A stretch of DNA of 64,000 bases from Chanos chanos. Lineage: Eukaryota > Chordata > Actinopteri > Gonorynchiformes > Chanidae. This document shows, piece after piece, positions 24,201 to 37,800 of this stretch. The notes under the pieces are model-generated. The model searched no databases. It saw nothing but the letters and a program-made list of their open reading frames with translations, and was not told the DNA's origin. Numbering within the stretch: the stretch's first letter is position 1; each line of letters begins with the position of its first letter. Position numbers and translations under genes: made by a program. The DNA lies in contig NC_044509.1 of NCBI RefSeq assembly GCF_902362185.1, positions 15,747,366 to 15,811,365 on the forward strand. The letters are read 5' to 3'.

Positions 24201-27200
24201 ATTTATACTCTTGAAGTGTTAAATTAACTCCTGTTACACTGGATCCAGCTCAACACTGCTGATTTCACTCCGTGGATGCAGATACCTTGTTGCTTGAGCC
24301 AGGCTCGTTCCTGAATGAAGCCGACAAAGGGGGCAATGCCTGTGCCTGGTCCAATCATCACAACGGGGTTGCTGGCTTTGAAAGGCAGTCGGAACTGGGA
24401 CTTCCTGACATACATGGGGACAGTGGACTTGTGACCATTGTCATTCACAGTTTTGTTCTTCAGCCAGTTAGTGGCCACCCCTTTGTTGACCCTGCCAGTT
24501 GGCGTTGTGTACTCCACAACCACGGCGCAGATGTGGACGGAACTGGGATGAACCTGTTCAGGGAAGAAGTGCTGTTTGTCTGTCGGATAATCAAAACTGT
24601 AGACCGTAGCTATAATCGCGTATTTGTAGACTTGAGCCACTTGTGTTTACGTCAACCATCGTAATAGCACTAGCATTGGTTTTCGGCATTAGTTACCCGT
24701 TTTGCATTTCAGAAAGAGGAGGGAGTAAAGAGGCAGACAGACCTTAGCGGAGGAGGCGATGGAGTAGTAGCGGGCCTGAAGACGAGGTAGCAGCTCACAC
24801 AGATGATCGATAGGAGGGCGAAGGGAAGGGAGGTCTTCTAAAATGGCGAGGATGTTCCTCTGAGAGTCCACCACCCAGCTCTGGTACAGGGCCTGACAAT
24901 TAAGCACTATATGTATTAGACTGAACTGATAAAAAATTTGACAGGGACACAAACAGGACTTTGGCGAACTAGGGCTGAAATTGCACCCTGTCGTAGAGTT
25001 TGCTGATATCGGACTCAACGACCTACGTAAGACTGAACAAGTCCGAGCATCACCCACTTCACATAAATCATCTTGTGGCTAATGCACTTTGTATAAGCCT
25101 GCATTTATCTTTCATGAAGTCACTGAGAATCCATGCTGCATGCAATGGTACAATTTGAAGTACATCATAAATGTTCTGATGGGCGGGATGTCACGCGCAG
25201 CCACACCCACCTTGCCCTCAGGAGAGGCGGAGGCCATCTTGCGGAGGTTCTCTTGCTCTGTGGGGTCGGCGGCGTACTGGGAAAGTTCGTACAGCACGTT
25301 GGTCCGCGGAGGGTTGGTGACGTCCAGGTAGTGCGTCAGAGCCGTCCGGTAGGTGGTAGGGCAAGGGAAAGGGTGCTTCTTACTGGACTCCTCTAAGGCA
25401 TTAACATCAAAAATGATACAGAAATGCAGGTCAAACCTGACCATCATCAGACCACAGGCTTATGTCTACAATCAAACTACACCAACAGTCCACCGACACA
25501 ACCTTCTCTAAATCACAATAAAAGGCAGCTGCCTCCCTCTCATTGTAATTCTGTACGCGTATTTGTGATAACAGATTTGCATTAGGTCACATTAGACGTT
25601 ACCGTCCAGATTGTTGAGTGACATGACAGTGTCCAGGTCCACATGCAGGACTTCTCCAAGTCTCTTCACCAGAGTCATGTCGTTTGTGGGATAAACTGCC
25701 ACATGGTCCCCTGAGTCATATCTACAGACAGAAGAGTGTCTTAGTGACAGTTTTTTATATATATATAAAATATATATGCTAATATGTATGAATAAAAAAA
25801 AAAAGATTTTAATAAGGAAAGCCATCAGTAGATTTTGAAAAACCTTAAACATCATCGTCAGAAATACCTGATTTTTGATCCTGAGATGTCCAGCTCTAGG
25901 TGCATCAGGTGACGATCCCCCCCTTTGTTCAGTTTACGGTTAACGGTTACTGGAGCCAGGTAAGGATTCTTAGCATCAAAAGGCCTATATCAGCAACAGG
26001 TTTAAAACACACACACACACACACACAATACAAATGTGCTTCACATATTTTCTCATTTTGACATGAAGTTTAAACACGTGTCAAACATATAAGCACCGCC
26101 AAAAATAATAAATAAAAACAAATATTGAAAAATTAGGAATCACAGTAACTACACAACAAGAGCTCCTACAGATAACTGAACCTTAAGTAAATGGTTCAGT
26201 CAGACGTCTTTTAATGTTGATGTTCAGTCTGAGTTTTAGAGTGGCTGGGGCATCAGCTGAATGGCTGATTATGTAGAAGAGGACTCACGGTCTCTGGTTC
26301 TCAAAGCTCTTGAGTCGGCCCAGCTCTCCCGTGTACACTTGGTTCATATTGATGTCATTGTGAACCACCAGTTCAAACTGCCGGATACTGCGACGACAAA
26401 AACCTTTGGTGACTAATCCCATCCTGCATTTTTAACAGTCCTCAGAGCCGTGACGTCTCAAAATAGCCTTATTAAAGCACCGAGTAACCACTGTTATCAT
26501 TCAGGCAAACATCTAATGCATTTAGTCCCTCTAAAATGGAAATTAGACTTTAAATGTGCTATGAATCACCACTGAAATGCATGGAAGAGTGAAGCTGAAT
26601 GCAGCTCAAACCATTTGTTTCCTCTGAACAGCACTACAAAGTGCTTCTGTATGCTCTATGTATGTATGGATTCACTGACATCAACTGACATTGATGGCCA
26701 ATCAGAAACATGGGGTCCCTAAGGGAATAAAAGTTAGGGATTTACCTGCATTCCTCTCCTGTGGCCTCGACTCCAAAGAACTCACACACGGCTGGCCAGA
26801 ACTGCTCTTTCCAAGAGATAAAGTCCTCTTCAAGGCTACCAGAGACAAAGTGTGAGATTTTGGGAGGGGGGAAAAAAAAAATCAAGTGGAACATGACAAG
26901 CCAGTCACCCTTCAGTGAGCCACAGATTTAGCTTTTGATTGACAGGTTCACGCTAAAGTATCCATTTAACCTATTTCCTTTAATTTAGCAGAACTGCACA
27001 CTCACTTGGCATCATCATCTCCTAAGCCCAGGTCAAAGATCCTCTTGGCTCCAAGCTCCGCCAGGCGTTTATCCACATATTTTCCCATGGCATTAAAATG
27101 TTCGTAGGTTTTATTTCCCAAACCAAACACCTACAGACAACAGAAATGAATCAGTCTCTCCCAAAGGACTACACAGTGATGATCATCTCCACATAACATT

Positions 27201-28869
27201 ATTTAAATTCGTAGAAAAATAAAATAGAAACAAATTCACCACACATACACTGACTACAGTGCAGATGAAAGGGGAATGAGTTCTCTACAGCTGCTAAAAC
27301 ACTATAGGTTTATGTATCTTCAATACACTTTTTGCAATACCCAGCTTATACTGTAGAAAATAAACTTTTTACTTAAAATTATGCTGGATTTAAAAATTTG
27401 AATGTCAACCGAAGTATTCTGGTGACACTCCACAAATGAGTCAAATGTAATAAATTTTTATGAAATTTATGTAATATATTGCCAAACACTGAGCCTTTCC
27501 CCATCTAATGCATGGCTATGTAACATTACAGATTTGTTAGACTGATACCTCCCCTAAAAAAAAAAAACATTTGCAATCACTCAGTGAGCTGAGGCAACCA
27601 GATAAGAACCATTCAGCCTCTCTAAATCTCCAGGCGATCTGGAACCTCAAACGGAGTCTGGACAAAGCATCGTCTCCAAACACACAGAGTCTTTGCGGTC
27701 CCCTTCCACAAGCCAGCTCTACATCGCTCATCCAAGAGCCCAGGGGTTCGACAGGACTGCCGCTTCAGCTTTTTCTGTAGCTAGACCAGATGTTTCCACT
27801 TGGTGAGTGAGCTTGAAGGGAAGTGGTGAGCATTCCAGATTCACAGGAGACAGACTCCGGCCCCCACTCACTTTGATTGGCTTAAAAGCTAGACTGGCTC
27901 ACAGTCTGGAGGAAACAACGCTGCTCGCTAACAGGAGCAGAGGAGTTTCTGCACTGTACTCTCACTGTATCTGAGCAATTTCTCATTGGCTTTGGCACTC
28001 ACCGCAAAACCGATTCCCTCTAGACTGTCGTCCGTCTCCTGTAACCAGTCGAAAAAGTCCTGGGCGTTATCGGTGGGGTCTCCCTCGCCGTAGGTGGCCA
28101 TGCAGAAGATGGCCAGGGAGTTGTCAATCTCGGTCAAACGTGGAAGTTCAGACTGAGGATATATGGAGAGAGAGAGAGAGAGAGAGGGGTTACAAACAAA
28201 ACAGCCTGTTCCTAAAACATCAGAACAAAGGAAAAAAATGAATAGAACTGCCAGATGAGAGCTTGACACCGATCTATTTATGCGCGTTCACGGTGTGAGG
28301 TCACGTACCATGTCAAACTCCTCTGGGTCGGCCGCCATCCCTCGCATTCCGTAGCGCTGGGCGTCTTTGGCTAGCCGGTTGGAGAACTCCTCGGCCGTCC
28401 CCGTCTGTGACCCATAAAACACCACGATGTTTCTGTTCTGGAGAGAGTTCAACAAGTTGTCTCCATTAGCCAGGTAATCTGTTGTTTAGACTATTGTCTA
28501 CTCTGGTCTTGTTACTCTGGAGTTGTTAAGAAGTTCACTCACAGTTTTTTTCATCTTTTCAATGAAGCTGGTCTCTCTAGCGGGAGTCACTCTGAAACGG
28601 AGGGGGAAGAAATGTACAGCGTTCAAATCAGCAAAGCATGCCAAGACCACTGAATGAGTGAGAAATGAAATATGTTGTTTTCTCTGTTGTTTCTAGAGTG
28701 ACAAATAGTTCAGAATTTCCTGTGGTCCACACCCATGTACGGGCAACGGAGATCTGCAATGCTTAATTATTTAAGTAAAGGAAAGCAAAGCTGAACAAAG
28801 TATCCTCTGTAAACCTTACTATTGATGCTGAAGCTCCATGTATGAATGTGCACGTGTGTACTCACACCA

Positions 28870-28908
<39 letters not shown>

Positions 28909-28960
28909 AATATACACGCAAACTCAAAAAGTGTAATTAACATAATATAACTGCAACAAG

Positions 28961-28991
<31 letters not shown>

Positions 28992-31353
28992 TGAAATGCA
29001 ATAAACATTTTACGTAACTGCTACATCACTACGCATTGCTATAATCCATTGTAATAACAATGGAATGTAACTATTATATGTGTGTGTGTGTGTTTGTTTG
29101 TGTTTGTAAAATGTTAGTATGACCATTACCAGGCTAAATAACAGGTTGAAAACACAATGAGAATTAATGAGTATTATTTTACCACATACTTCATAAGACT
29201 TTCCTTTTACAGATCTAAGAGTAATCCTTATGCCATTTCCCCCTTCACATATTCACAACATTAGAGCATTCTCTGCATTACAGTCTTGTATTTTAAAACA
29301 CTACATAGCCACATGTTATTCACTTGTTTACACTACTGCTAGGAGAAAAATGATGGCCCAGCAGTGACAGAAATCGCACAAAAAGATACACAAAAGTACA
29401 ACTACTGAAAACTGAAATGAAACTAACCACTCTGTCCCAAACTGACCTCTCTGCAGCCGCCAGCCTTTCCTTGGGTAAAGAAAATACACATCCCATGATT
29501 TAAAAAAAAAAAAAAAGTCCCCTCCAGGAACACTGGTCTGATTGCAAGTCCAGGTTATAAAAAAATCAAAACTGCAAAGGCATCAAAGGACAAATCCGCG
29601 TCGGCCCTCTCTCCCCATCGTATGGTGCCCCTTTGAGAGCGACCGACTCTCTCTCCCTCTCTCTCTCTCTTTCTTTCACCCCTACGATTACTGCAGCACA
29701 GGACTGAGAACGTGCAGGAAACCATGGGCTCTGTGTTTCCCACACAAAAGCTCTCCCCCTCTCTCTCTCCATCTGACACCAGCAGAGCCGACGCTGGGAG
29801 AGCACCAAGACACACAGGACATTTCCCATGCATCTCGGCAGCAGAGCGGGAGGATCCCTCCACCCATTCTCTCTCTCTCTCTTACTCACACACACACACA
29901 CACATATACACTGATGCCAGGGTAAACAAACAATAGCACATGTTAAATGCTTCCTGCTCTGTACTCAGTGAAGAACACAATACACAATGCACAGGCACAT
30001 TCTTAAATCCAGTCCAGTTACTTTGGTAAATACTTCTTTCTGCCTTTTAAAGAGAGACGCTAAGGGACCACTTACTAAAACTAGTCAAACCAACAGACTG
30101 TGAAAACTGTTTTAGTTAGTTTCTGAAAGTAGCTTACAGATTCTTAAAATACAGAATACAATTGTCCAGCTTTGTTCTACTATGGAAAAACATTGCCTAG
30201 TCAACATTAACTGAGCAGAAAACTAACCCTGGGGGATTTAAGGTGGCCTAAGGAAGTCATCATCATGGTTTAATCTGAACCTGTTATCCTTTCTTGCACT
30301 TATTTCCTGGAATGCAGCTTTCTTAAAAAGTGGGTCATTTCCCTCTAAGTGTGTGTTTTTTCTTGCTGGAGGAAGAAAAGAAAACCCTTCACTTGTATTT
30401 GAAGGAACAGATTTTATTGTATCTTTTGTCGATATGATAAGAAGTTCCTGAAGTCCTCTGGTTAGTATTGTTCAGTTGACCTTTTATCTGTTCAATCAGA
30501 AGGATCATGTAAAATTCAAGAAATGACAAAATCTATCGAGAACAGTTACATCTCCTGCCCTTAAAAAAAAAACACAACCAGTTTCACACAAAACCCAACC
30601 AAACACAGACCAGATGAGCTCTCTCAGCCGAGAAAACAGGACTCTTCAACATGAGTGCCTTGAGACACACTCTCATAATTACTGCACAGCCTGTAATCCA
30701 AACATAGATCAGTTAGATACTTTGTGTGGTTCAAGCACAAACATCCAGAATTCCCAACAGTGTGGACCCCAGGCCAGCCCTCTTTTTGTGTTTATCAGTG
30801 TTTATCACCTGATCAAATCAAGTCCCTGCTGCCTGCAGTGATACTGAAACACAACCTGCACCAAACACAATGCGAGAATGCAGTATCATCTCAATTTTAT
30901 GACGTGAACTTGACGGACTGACACACTCGCCCACGCCAGACATTTTTTTTTTTTGGAATGAAGTGAAATATGGCAGTGTGACAAGTGTTTTAAGATATCA
31001 GGACATCTTTTTTTTTTTCTTCTTCTTCTTTTAACTCCACTCAGCATAGACAGTCACTCTATTTAAAAACAGGAATGATATCTCTTAGTTTGTCAGGAAC
31101 AATGAGCTTTTGTTCAGTTTCCTTTGACAGGAGCACCAAAATAAGGTAAGAGCAAGTGGACAAAAAAGGGGACTTACACCGTGGGCGTGAGTCTCTTGAA
31201 GTCTGGAATGTCTTGTGGTTTTCTGCGTGAGAAAAACCAGTAGATCAAGAGTCCGGCGATGAGTGAGAGGAGGAAAATGTCCAGGCTGTTGACCAGAGGC
31301 TCCTGCTCTGTGTCTTCATCAGCAGACGGGTTCTGGACGTCCGGCTCCTCCAT
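21218..31353 (-). CDS. por: NADPH-cytochrome P450 reductase
   Basis: ER-anchored diflavin enzyme passing electrons from NADPH via FAD and FMN to microsomal P450s, heme oxygenase and squalene monooxygenase. Exons: 31353-31178, 28591-28543, 28437-28309, 28152-28003, 27130-27006, 26835-26746, 26387-26289, 25984-25868, 25721-25603, 25392-25211, 24892-24743, 24553-24286, 23812-23667, 23417-23332, 21362-21218. They sum to 676 codons plus stop; human POR is about the same length. An N-terminal anchor ([19 protein letters not shown]) is followed by the FMN loop [29 protein letters not shown] motifs [10 protein letters not shown] and GVATNWL, NADPH motifs [12 protein letters not shown] and [17 protein letters not shown], and the terminal DVWS whose Trp stacks on FAD. 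All catalytic motifs look intact. The start ATG is at 31353; an upstream in-frame TTG is not a start. A 5' UTR exon probably ends at 34106. Confidence 0.97.
21549..22010 (+). repeat. Dispersed vertebrate repeat with conserved core, SINE-like
   Basis: Inside the last por intron. It contains CACCTACCTTGTAAG at the left, then CTTCATCAGTGGTCA, GGCTGGATATTTTCGG, GAGAATGATCC with CACC-type context, and AACCAGTGAGTGCAGGTCTA near the right end. I recall this combination as a high-copy dispersed repeat of fish genomes but cannot name the family with certainty. No intact coding frame. Confidence 0.5.
22200..22790. other. CpG-rich patch inside the last por intron
   Basis: CpG dinucleotides are much denser than in flanking intron sequence (examples: GCCGAACGTGTCGGAGAGCG near 22290, GTCGGCCGGACTC near 22535). 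On the plus strand a short AUG frame (MKMFKK) runs into a strong donor AAGAA/GTGAGT at about 22371. It could be an antisense or alternative promoter, or an unrecognised insertion. Confidence 0.35.
28873..28990 (+). repeat. Two (CA)n microsatellites in por intron 1
   Basis: CA runs at 28873-28907 and 28963-28989. The remainder of this intron (28592-31177) carries CT-rich and CA-rich tracts near 29640-29910. The open frames there are low-complexity and have no supporting splice sites. Confidence 0.8.
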
Positions 31354-34105
31354 TTTCACAAGATTCGCCAAAAAGCCGCTGTACCTGGAACAGTCAGTCG
31401 CGTCAAGATTTCTTTTTCATATGACTAGATGTAGTTTCAATGGGACATTATGAAAATACCGCATTAAACATGACACTAAAATATCACTTTCTCTTCAGCT
31501 TGCAGGGATTATGCAGAAGTTCATGTTCGTCCAAAATCTCCAATGCCTGAATTTGATCACCATGAGTCATGTTCCATGTGACTGCAATGTTTTTTTTTCT
31601 ATTATTTTTAATTTCACCTCTTTGTTTGAGGGAAAAATGTTGCCTGCTTTTGTGGGCCTCTATTTGCAGCATTCTACAGACGGAATTTTATTGGTGAAAT
31701 CAAACTTGCGTAACATTCACTACAAATGTAAACAAAGTCCAACAAAAACAGTTACGTCCCATGTGAACCTTTAATGACAGGTTGTTAGCTATTTCAAGAA
31801 ACAGTTCAACCAGTTTTGCAACAAAACACAACCAAACACAATAACTGGATTATTGAAGACTGTGTGGTTATAACAATGGCTCCCTCTTCTGGGAACGGCA
31901 GGATATTACAACAACATGACAAACACTGTTTTGAACTAATATCACGCTCATTCACATATTTCACAATAAAAATGGGAAACTTATGGTAATTGTTTTGATG
32001 AAACCATGTTTGCACTTTCAAGTATTCATCTTAAAAGGGAACTATTCATAAAATTAAGTGCCTGATGCCTCATTTAGGGTTGGACCACTTTGGAAGAAAA
32101 CAGGTAGAGGTTGAACCCTGGTGCACACAACCATAGGATTTGTTAAGGACTAGAGCAGAGATGTTGATGAATAAAATTAGAGCTATGTCAGTGTGCTTGG
32201 ATAGAGAGCTTTATAACTACAGGCCAACTCATCACATCTCTCCAGTCTGATAGAAAACATGTGGAATATCTCCAAATTCCTTTTAAGTACGATCTCACAA
32301 CTAACCAGGCATCACCCACCGGTTTACTCCCCAGCCCTCTCCAGTTCTACCCCAAAGTTCTAACTGGTTTCAGCAACAATGACCTGATAAGCGTTCACAA
32401 TGGGAAAACTGGAAAGGTCAGAGATGAAATCAAGAGTGCATCTTCAACTTCAGTCCTAACAGACCTGAGTCAGCAAAAAATCGACAGTGAATGATCTGAA
32501 TCCATTCCTCCAACTGGAGACAAAGAATGTCTTTTCATTGAATGCTTGAGCAAAGGAATAGTGAAAGCACTTTATTCCTTCGCTGGTAAGCCACTGTAAA
32601 ATAAGATAACTGTACTTTTGAACCTTACACTGAAGTACATATACCCAGATCTACTAAAGCGACATGATTAAACCTTTCACTAAGGAAGGAGATGCTGTAA
32701 AAAAGAAGAAGAAGAAGAAAAAAAAAGAGAGATGATTTATTGAAGGTAAAGAGTTCTGGTGACTGTCAGTGCCATTGTCTTTCCATTGCATGTGATCAGT
32801 CACATTCACTGCATGTCTCTTTTTTAGTCACGCTCCCATGGCCAGGTCTGCCCAAGTTTCACAGTTACATTTAGCCGACCGTGCGACCCACGCGTCCACT
32901 GTCCTTCCACACGTACAAATACCCTCTTCGTCTTTTCTTTCCCCTAATCTCTTGTTGGGCTGGAGTACTGGAGAGCCTGATACATCTGATCCAGCACCCT
33001 CAATACAATCATTAACTTATCATCTCTCCCAGTGTTGTCAGTCCCAGCTTCTATAAGTAATCCTCCTGCCTGACTGGCTGATTAAAACATTGGTGCATCT
33101 AAACATCAGCATAGAAAGTCCTTAGAAATTTTCCACATATATGCTAATACTCAGTCTGTCGCTTTATACAAAGTAGTGGGCCCCTTGGCCTCGGTTACAG
33201 ACATACAAGGTCAGGTGGTCTGCGAGATCAGGTCGTCCTGTTTCATACCGACACACTGACTCAGCGCACCAGCCTGCCTGCGTAAAGGGCTCCCTCCTGT
33301 ACAGATGACGAGCGGCTTATATTTCTCTTCAGTTGATTCTGGCTCGTATATCCCTGATAAACCGTCTTTTTCACTAACTTTGCAATTTTAAACAGTGAAT
33401 GTTTTAAGGTGATTTTACACCTCCCAGACAATCCTGTCTTCTTCCTCTCTAAAATAAGACCATTCCTGCTTCACACTTTCAAAACCCGATGCTTTCCATG
33501 CCACTTCCAGCATCCTGTGCTGAAACGCTGCTCTGTAACGTGTATCGTTAAAAGCTCTGTTAAGGTAAAGTAGACGTAAACTGAACTGATGCATGTTACG
33601 CCATGACGGGACAAGTATTACTCTATCAAAAATGAAGAAATATAATAATTATCGACTTTATGTCAGCAACGCTCTAAATGCCCTCTGTATCTAAGCTGGT
33701 TTGATGCACAGCTGTATGTACAACGACAAAATTCATTTTCAAATCACATCCATATCCAAATAAAATGCCTATTTAAGAACCTCGATGGCAGATGCGCTCA
33801 AGCTACATGGTTGTCTGACAAGGACATCAGTCATTTATATCGATGTAAAAGCAAAGAGGAAAGTACTTTCCAAAAGAGACCTCTGTGATGAGGCAGAGAC
33901 ACTTGTGTAACCAACATGCTGGAGCTAGTGGTAACCTAGCCGCATTATTCAAAACTGGTTGTTCTGTGGAACTGAGTGTTCAGCAGCGGGAGAAAACAGC
34001 AAAACCCCCAAACGGCAGGCTATACATATTACCGCTAGGTTTTATCAGTCAACAATAAATTCCTGAGATCAAAAACTACAGTGCACACACACAGCAGGAC
34101 ATACC

Positions 34106-34170
34106 TCAGGCGAGTTGAAATACCCTAAGCAAACGCGTTTGCGTAAGTATTGCGTCACACGTAAGCGTGG
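34106..34170 (-). other. por: Probable 5' UTR exon / promoter of por
   Basis: The first coding exon is preceded by an acceptor (ag at about 31388). A donor CTGAG/GTATGT occurs at 34106/34105 on the minus strand, next to CpG-containing sequence (34125-34165). The intron between (31390-34105) shows no exon or gene. The outer limit is uncertain. Confidence 0.4.
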
Positions 34171-34692
34171 CGTTGCCACATAATTTTACCGCTCCCTCCT
34201 CAGCTCCGCTAACAGGTCCATTCTGTGTTCCTACGTTCAGTGCAACACTGTCTTATTTTATTCCACAACGTGTGATGTGCGACCAGAACAATGAGAAACT
34301 CTTTAGCTTTCAATATGTTTTTTTTTCTCTTTGCAAGGAGAATCAACCTCCAGCCAGAAACAACAACGTGCTTGTTAGTGTGTACCATTTAAGTTCTTTA
34401 AGACTTCAGAGCAGAAATAACAGCCAAAGTTACACTCGAATCCTGAGGTCATGATTGCTTTTATTTTGACATATTTGGAGTGCACAATGTATGCTGTTCT
34501 ATTTCTTAGAACACCACAATAAGGACAATACATTAAATATGTTTTTTTTTTTTCATGGCAAGTACATATGATCCCTTTTGACTGGGCTGCAGTAGCGAAC
34601 ATTCAAAATCTACTCCAGTAGTTTTAGCACACTTTAGACTCCAGAGTGTTCCAAAACATGGATTCCCACAAGAAACAAAACAAATACAAAAT

Positions 34693-34727
<35 letters not shown>

Positions 34728-34861
34728 CAATCAGTTGTAAGCTGCTCTTTCACTATAATACAAAATATAAATTTACATTGAAGAAGCGCTGATTAAAAAA
34801 TGTTTTGGACCGACTCCTTCGATTCAACGTTGAGCAGAGTCCTTGCCTTTCAGTCTGTCAT

Positions 34862-37800
34862 TTATAATTCCTTGGCTTTGTCCTGGTCCTTATACTTGTG
34901 ATAAACAACACCCAGAGTGGTGTAGAGGTTGCCCATGAACAAAACTAAAAAGGTTGATCCACACATGAGCACCTGGGTCGACAAGACATAAAACAAACTG
35001 ATCAAACGTCAACACAGAAGCAGCCAACTCCACCACAGAGAAAATGAACAGAGCCATTCCACATATTCTTTACAATGGCCGCTCAGCTGAGGCAACTCAA
35101 AACACTTCAATAAGAAAAAAAAGGATAAATAGATCATTCTGAAAATTCAGAGGAAAAAGCTGGGACGGTAATTGCTTTTTCATTTTGTATTGACCTCATT
35201 TTATTTATTTATTTATTATTTATTTATACAAGGACGTTTTGTAAACTGTTCAGATAAACTGGGTTTAATCATGTCAACAGAGAGTTAAAAGGTGACTAAA
35301 GAGTGTGTATCTTTAGACACTTACCTGCCACTCTTTCCACTCTGGTAACTGTGCCATTCCAAAGAGTGTCAGTCCATTATAGAGCTGCCAAAACTGTAAA
35401 CACACAAAACATCACTACCGTAAATTCTCAGATAGTGGCCCGGGGCCTTTATTTACCTCAACTGAAGAAAGAACCAGGCCTTTATTTGAGACAGGCTATT
35501 ATTAGAGACAGGCCATTATTTAATGCGTTAATATGATTGTCAAGATCATAATGCAAACGAAACGGGCGCAGACTGTTTTAGGTTTCTGTGCAATTGTAAC
35601 AGCTACAACGTGAGACTGATTAATTAAGCTGATGCAATATACATATCTGTATATGGCAACACATTGTGTGCAATGCACAATAAAGTTTAGCACTCAGACC
35701 GCACAAAAACGGAGGGTTCATGAGCATTCAAACTGCAGAATTTTCGCAGATCATTTTAATGTACCAATATTACCTGAATTTGGAGGGAGAATGAAGAGCA
35801 CAATTACCGACAGATTAAAACCATCTGTGGATATAGCAAATGATGCAACAGTTTGCAAAGAACAGTAATTCTATCACAGAATGAAACTGGTAATCATTTA
35901 CTATATTTACATCGATACAGTGTTGATTACTCTGTGAATTATTTGTTTAATTGTTAATCAAGATTAAGGTTATGGTTAATCAGGGTAAATGGGAACAGGT
36001 TGAAGTAATGACAGGTTTAAAGGTAAAATTTGTTCCTCTGTTTGCAGCTCACTGACCGACATGTCCCTACTGTACCTACACCATTTAAAATCAGACATTT
36101 GTTCCCTTCCGTGACTTTTTCCAAGTACCGTGAATACGTGCTGTTATATGATATCACTCATAGAGATAATGAAATAACGCATAGGAAATATGAAGGAGAG
36201 AGTTCTGGCAGTAATGTCCCTGAATACTAATAATGGGCCATTAACACATAGTCCTGCAGCAACCACAATCTATGTGACTTGGAACACTATCGGTATGGTA
36301 TTTCTGTGAAAAAGTGAAACTAATAGTAACAGAGTGGTGAGCATAATTACCATATGCTGTTGTGCTGATGTAAATAATGCTGTGGAAATATGATGAATTT
36401 ACCCCCTGAGCCTGTCTGTCATTTTTTTACCCGGCCTGTATTTGGGACCAGCCTTTATTTGCCCAGACAGGCGGCACCCCCAGCTATAATTTGGGACCCA
36501 GTTTTATTCAAGAATTTACTGTATTCAAGATTAGCATTATGCTATTTCCCACCATCTCTCCAAAATGTGTTTTCACTTATGTCCTCTATCAAACACATGC
36601 CAATTCCAGACTGCAAGGAGCAATTTTGACCTTTATCTTTCAAATAAATAAATAACATGAAACCTTAATAAAATTAAGTGTCTGTTTTGACATACAATAG
36701 GGGAAAGGTCTTCTCTAATAAATGTGTCTGTAACACAATGGAGCAAATGCAGCCTCTGTCTTGCATCACAATGCAGGCACTTCTTCACTGGAATGTTCTC
36801 CACAAGAAACTAAAGCGTTGTGATACTCACATGACCGAAGAACAGGAAAGGGAGGAGAAACGTCAGCCCTCTCCACATCCACGACTGAAAACCCTCTGAG
36901 GAAATTTAAAAAACAAAAAACAAAAACAGCTCTCGTTGTTTCTTTCTTATAAACACACTGAATCTGAATACCTGCTTGAGAGAAGTCATGTGACTAACCA
37001 ACTGTCAGGTCCATGTTGTGTCTCTCTCCCAGAGCGCGCAGTCTGTACAAGCACCCGCTCTGATAGTAGTACTGCAGGAACTGAACAAAATCTGCTTGGC
37101 AGAGGAGAAAGAGAGAAAAAAAAGAGATCAATACTGACGCGGATGGACCTCTTTTTTTTCTTTAAGATGCTATAGATATCACAGCTTATCCGGTATCCAT
37201 AAAGTGCTTTCTTTATGTGATACTGCGACACTTACTTTGATATAAGGAGTAAGACAGGAATTGGTTTCTGAACATCTGATAGAGTTCACCTTCAGGCCTG
37301 TGGGACACAGACAAGCTTGTGATGTGAACCGATTCATTCACCAGTGGGTAAACAGGTCCATACAGTTCTACGCGTTGTTTTTGGCATGGAACGACCATAT
37401 AACCAAGCTGCTCTGTGTGTAGAGGAAACTCTCACCATGTTAGCATTACTCCAGAGAGGAAGGTTGACACATAATGTTGAAACACCCACCAGCCCTTGAT
37501 CCTAAAAACAAGCAGACACTTCAGATGACCTCTCACACACACCTTTGACACCTTCACACACACCTTTGACACATGTTGATAAAAGGGACTGGACACATGA
37601 ACCCTGAGCTCATCTTTACAAAAATCAACCTAAAATGAGACTGTAGAGACAGAGAGATGATTAAATATATTTCTTTTTTTTTTTTTTTTCCATTCATGAC
37701 ATTATTATCGTGAAGCGTCTTTGAATGCTCAGGGAGGCAGAAAGCAACACACTTAAATACAAACAAAGAAAACTTTACATTCTGTTTTCTTAATGTAATG

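Noticed and set aside
29555-29925. Overlapping open frames of 100-127 codons in por intron 1
   Set aside because: Driven by CT and CA tracts, no homology and no consistent splice sites; an alternative por first exon cannot be excluded but is unsupported.
31354-31371. Six-codon N-terminal extension of por beginning at TTG
   Set aside because: TTG is not a normal vertebrate start; the ATG at 31353 gives the expected length.
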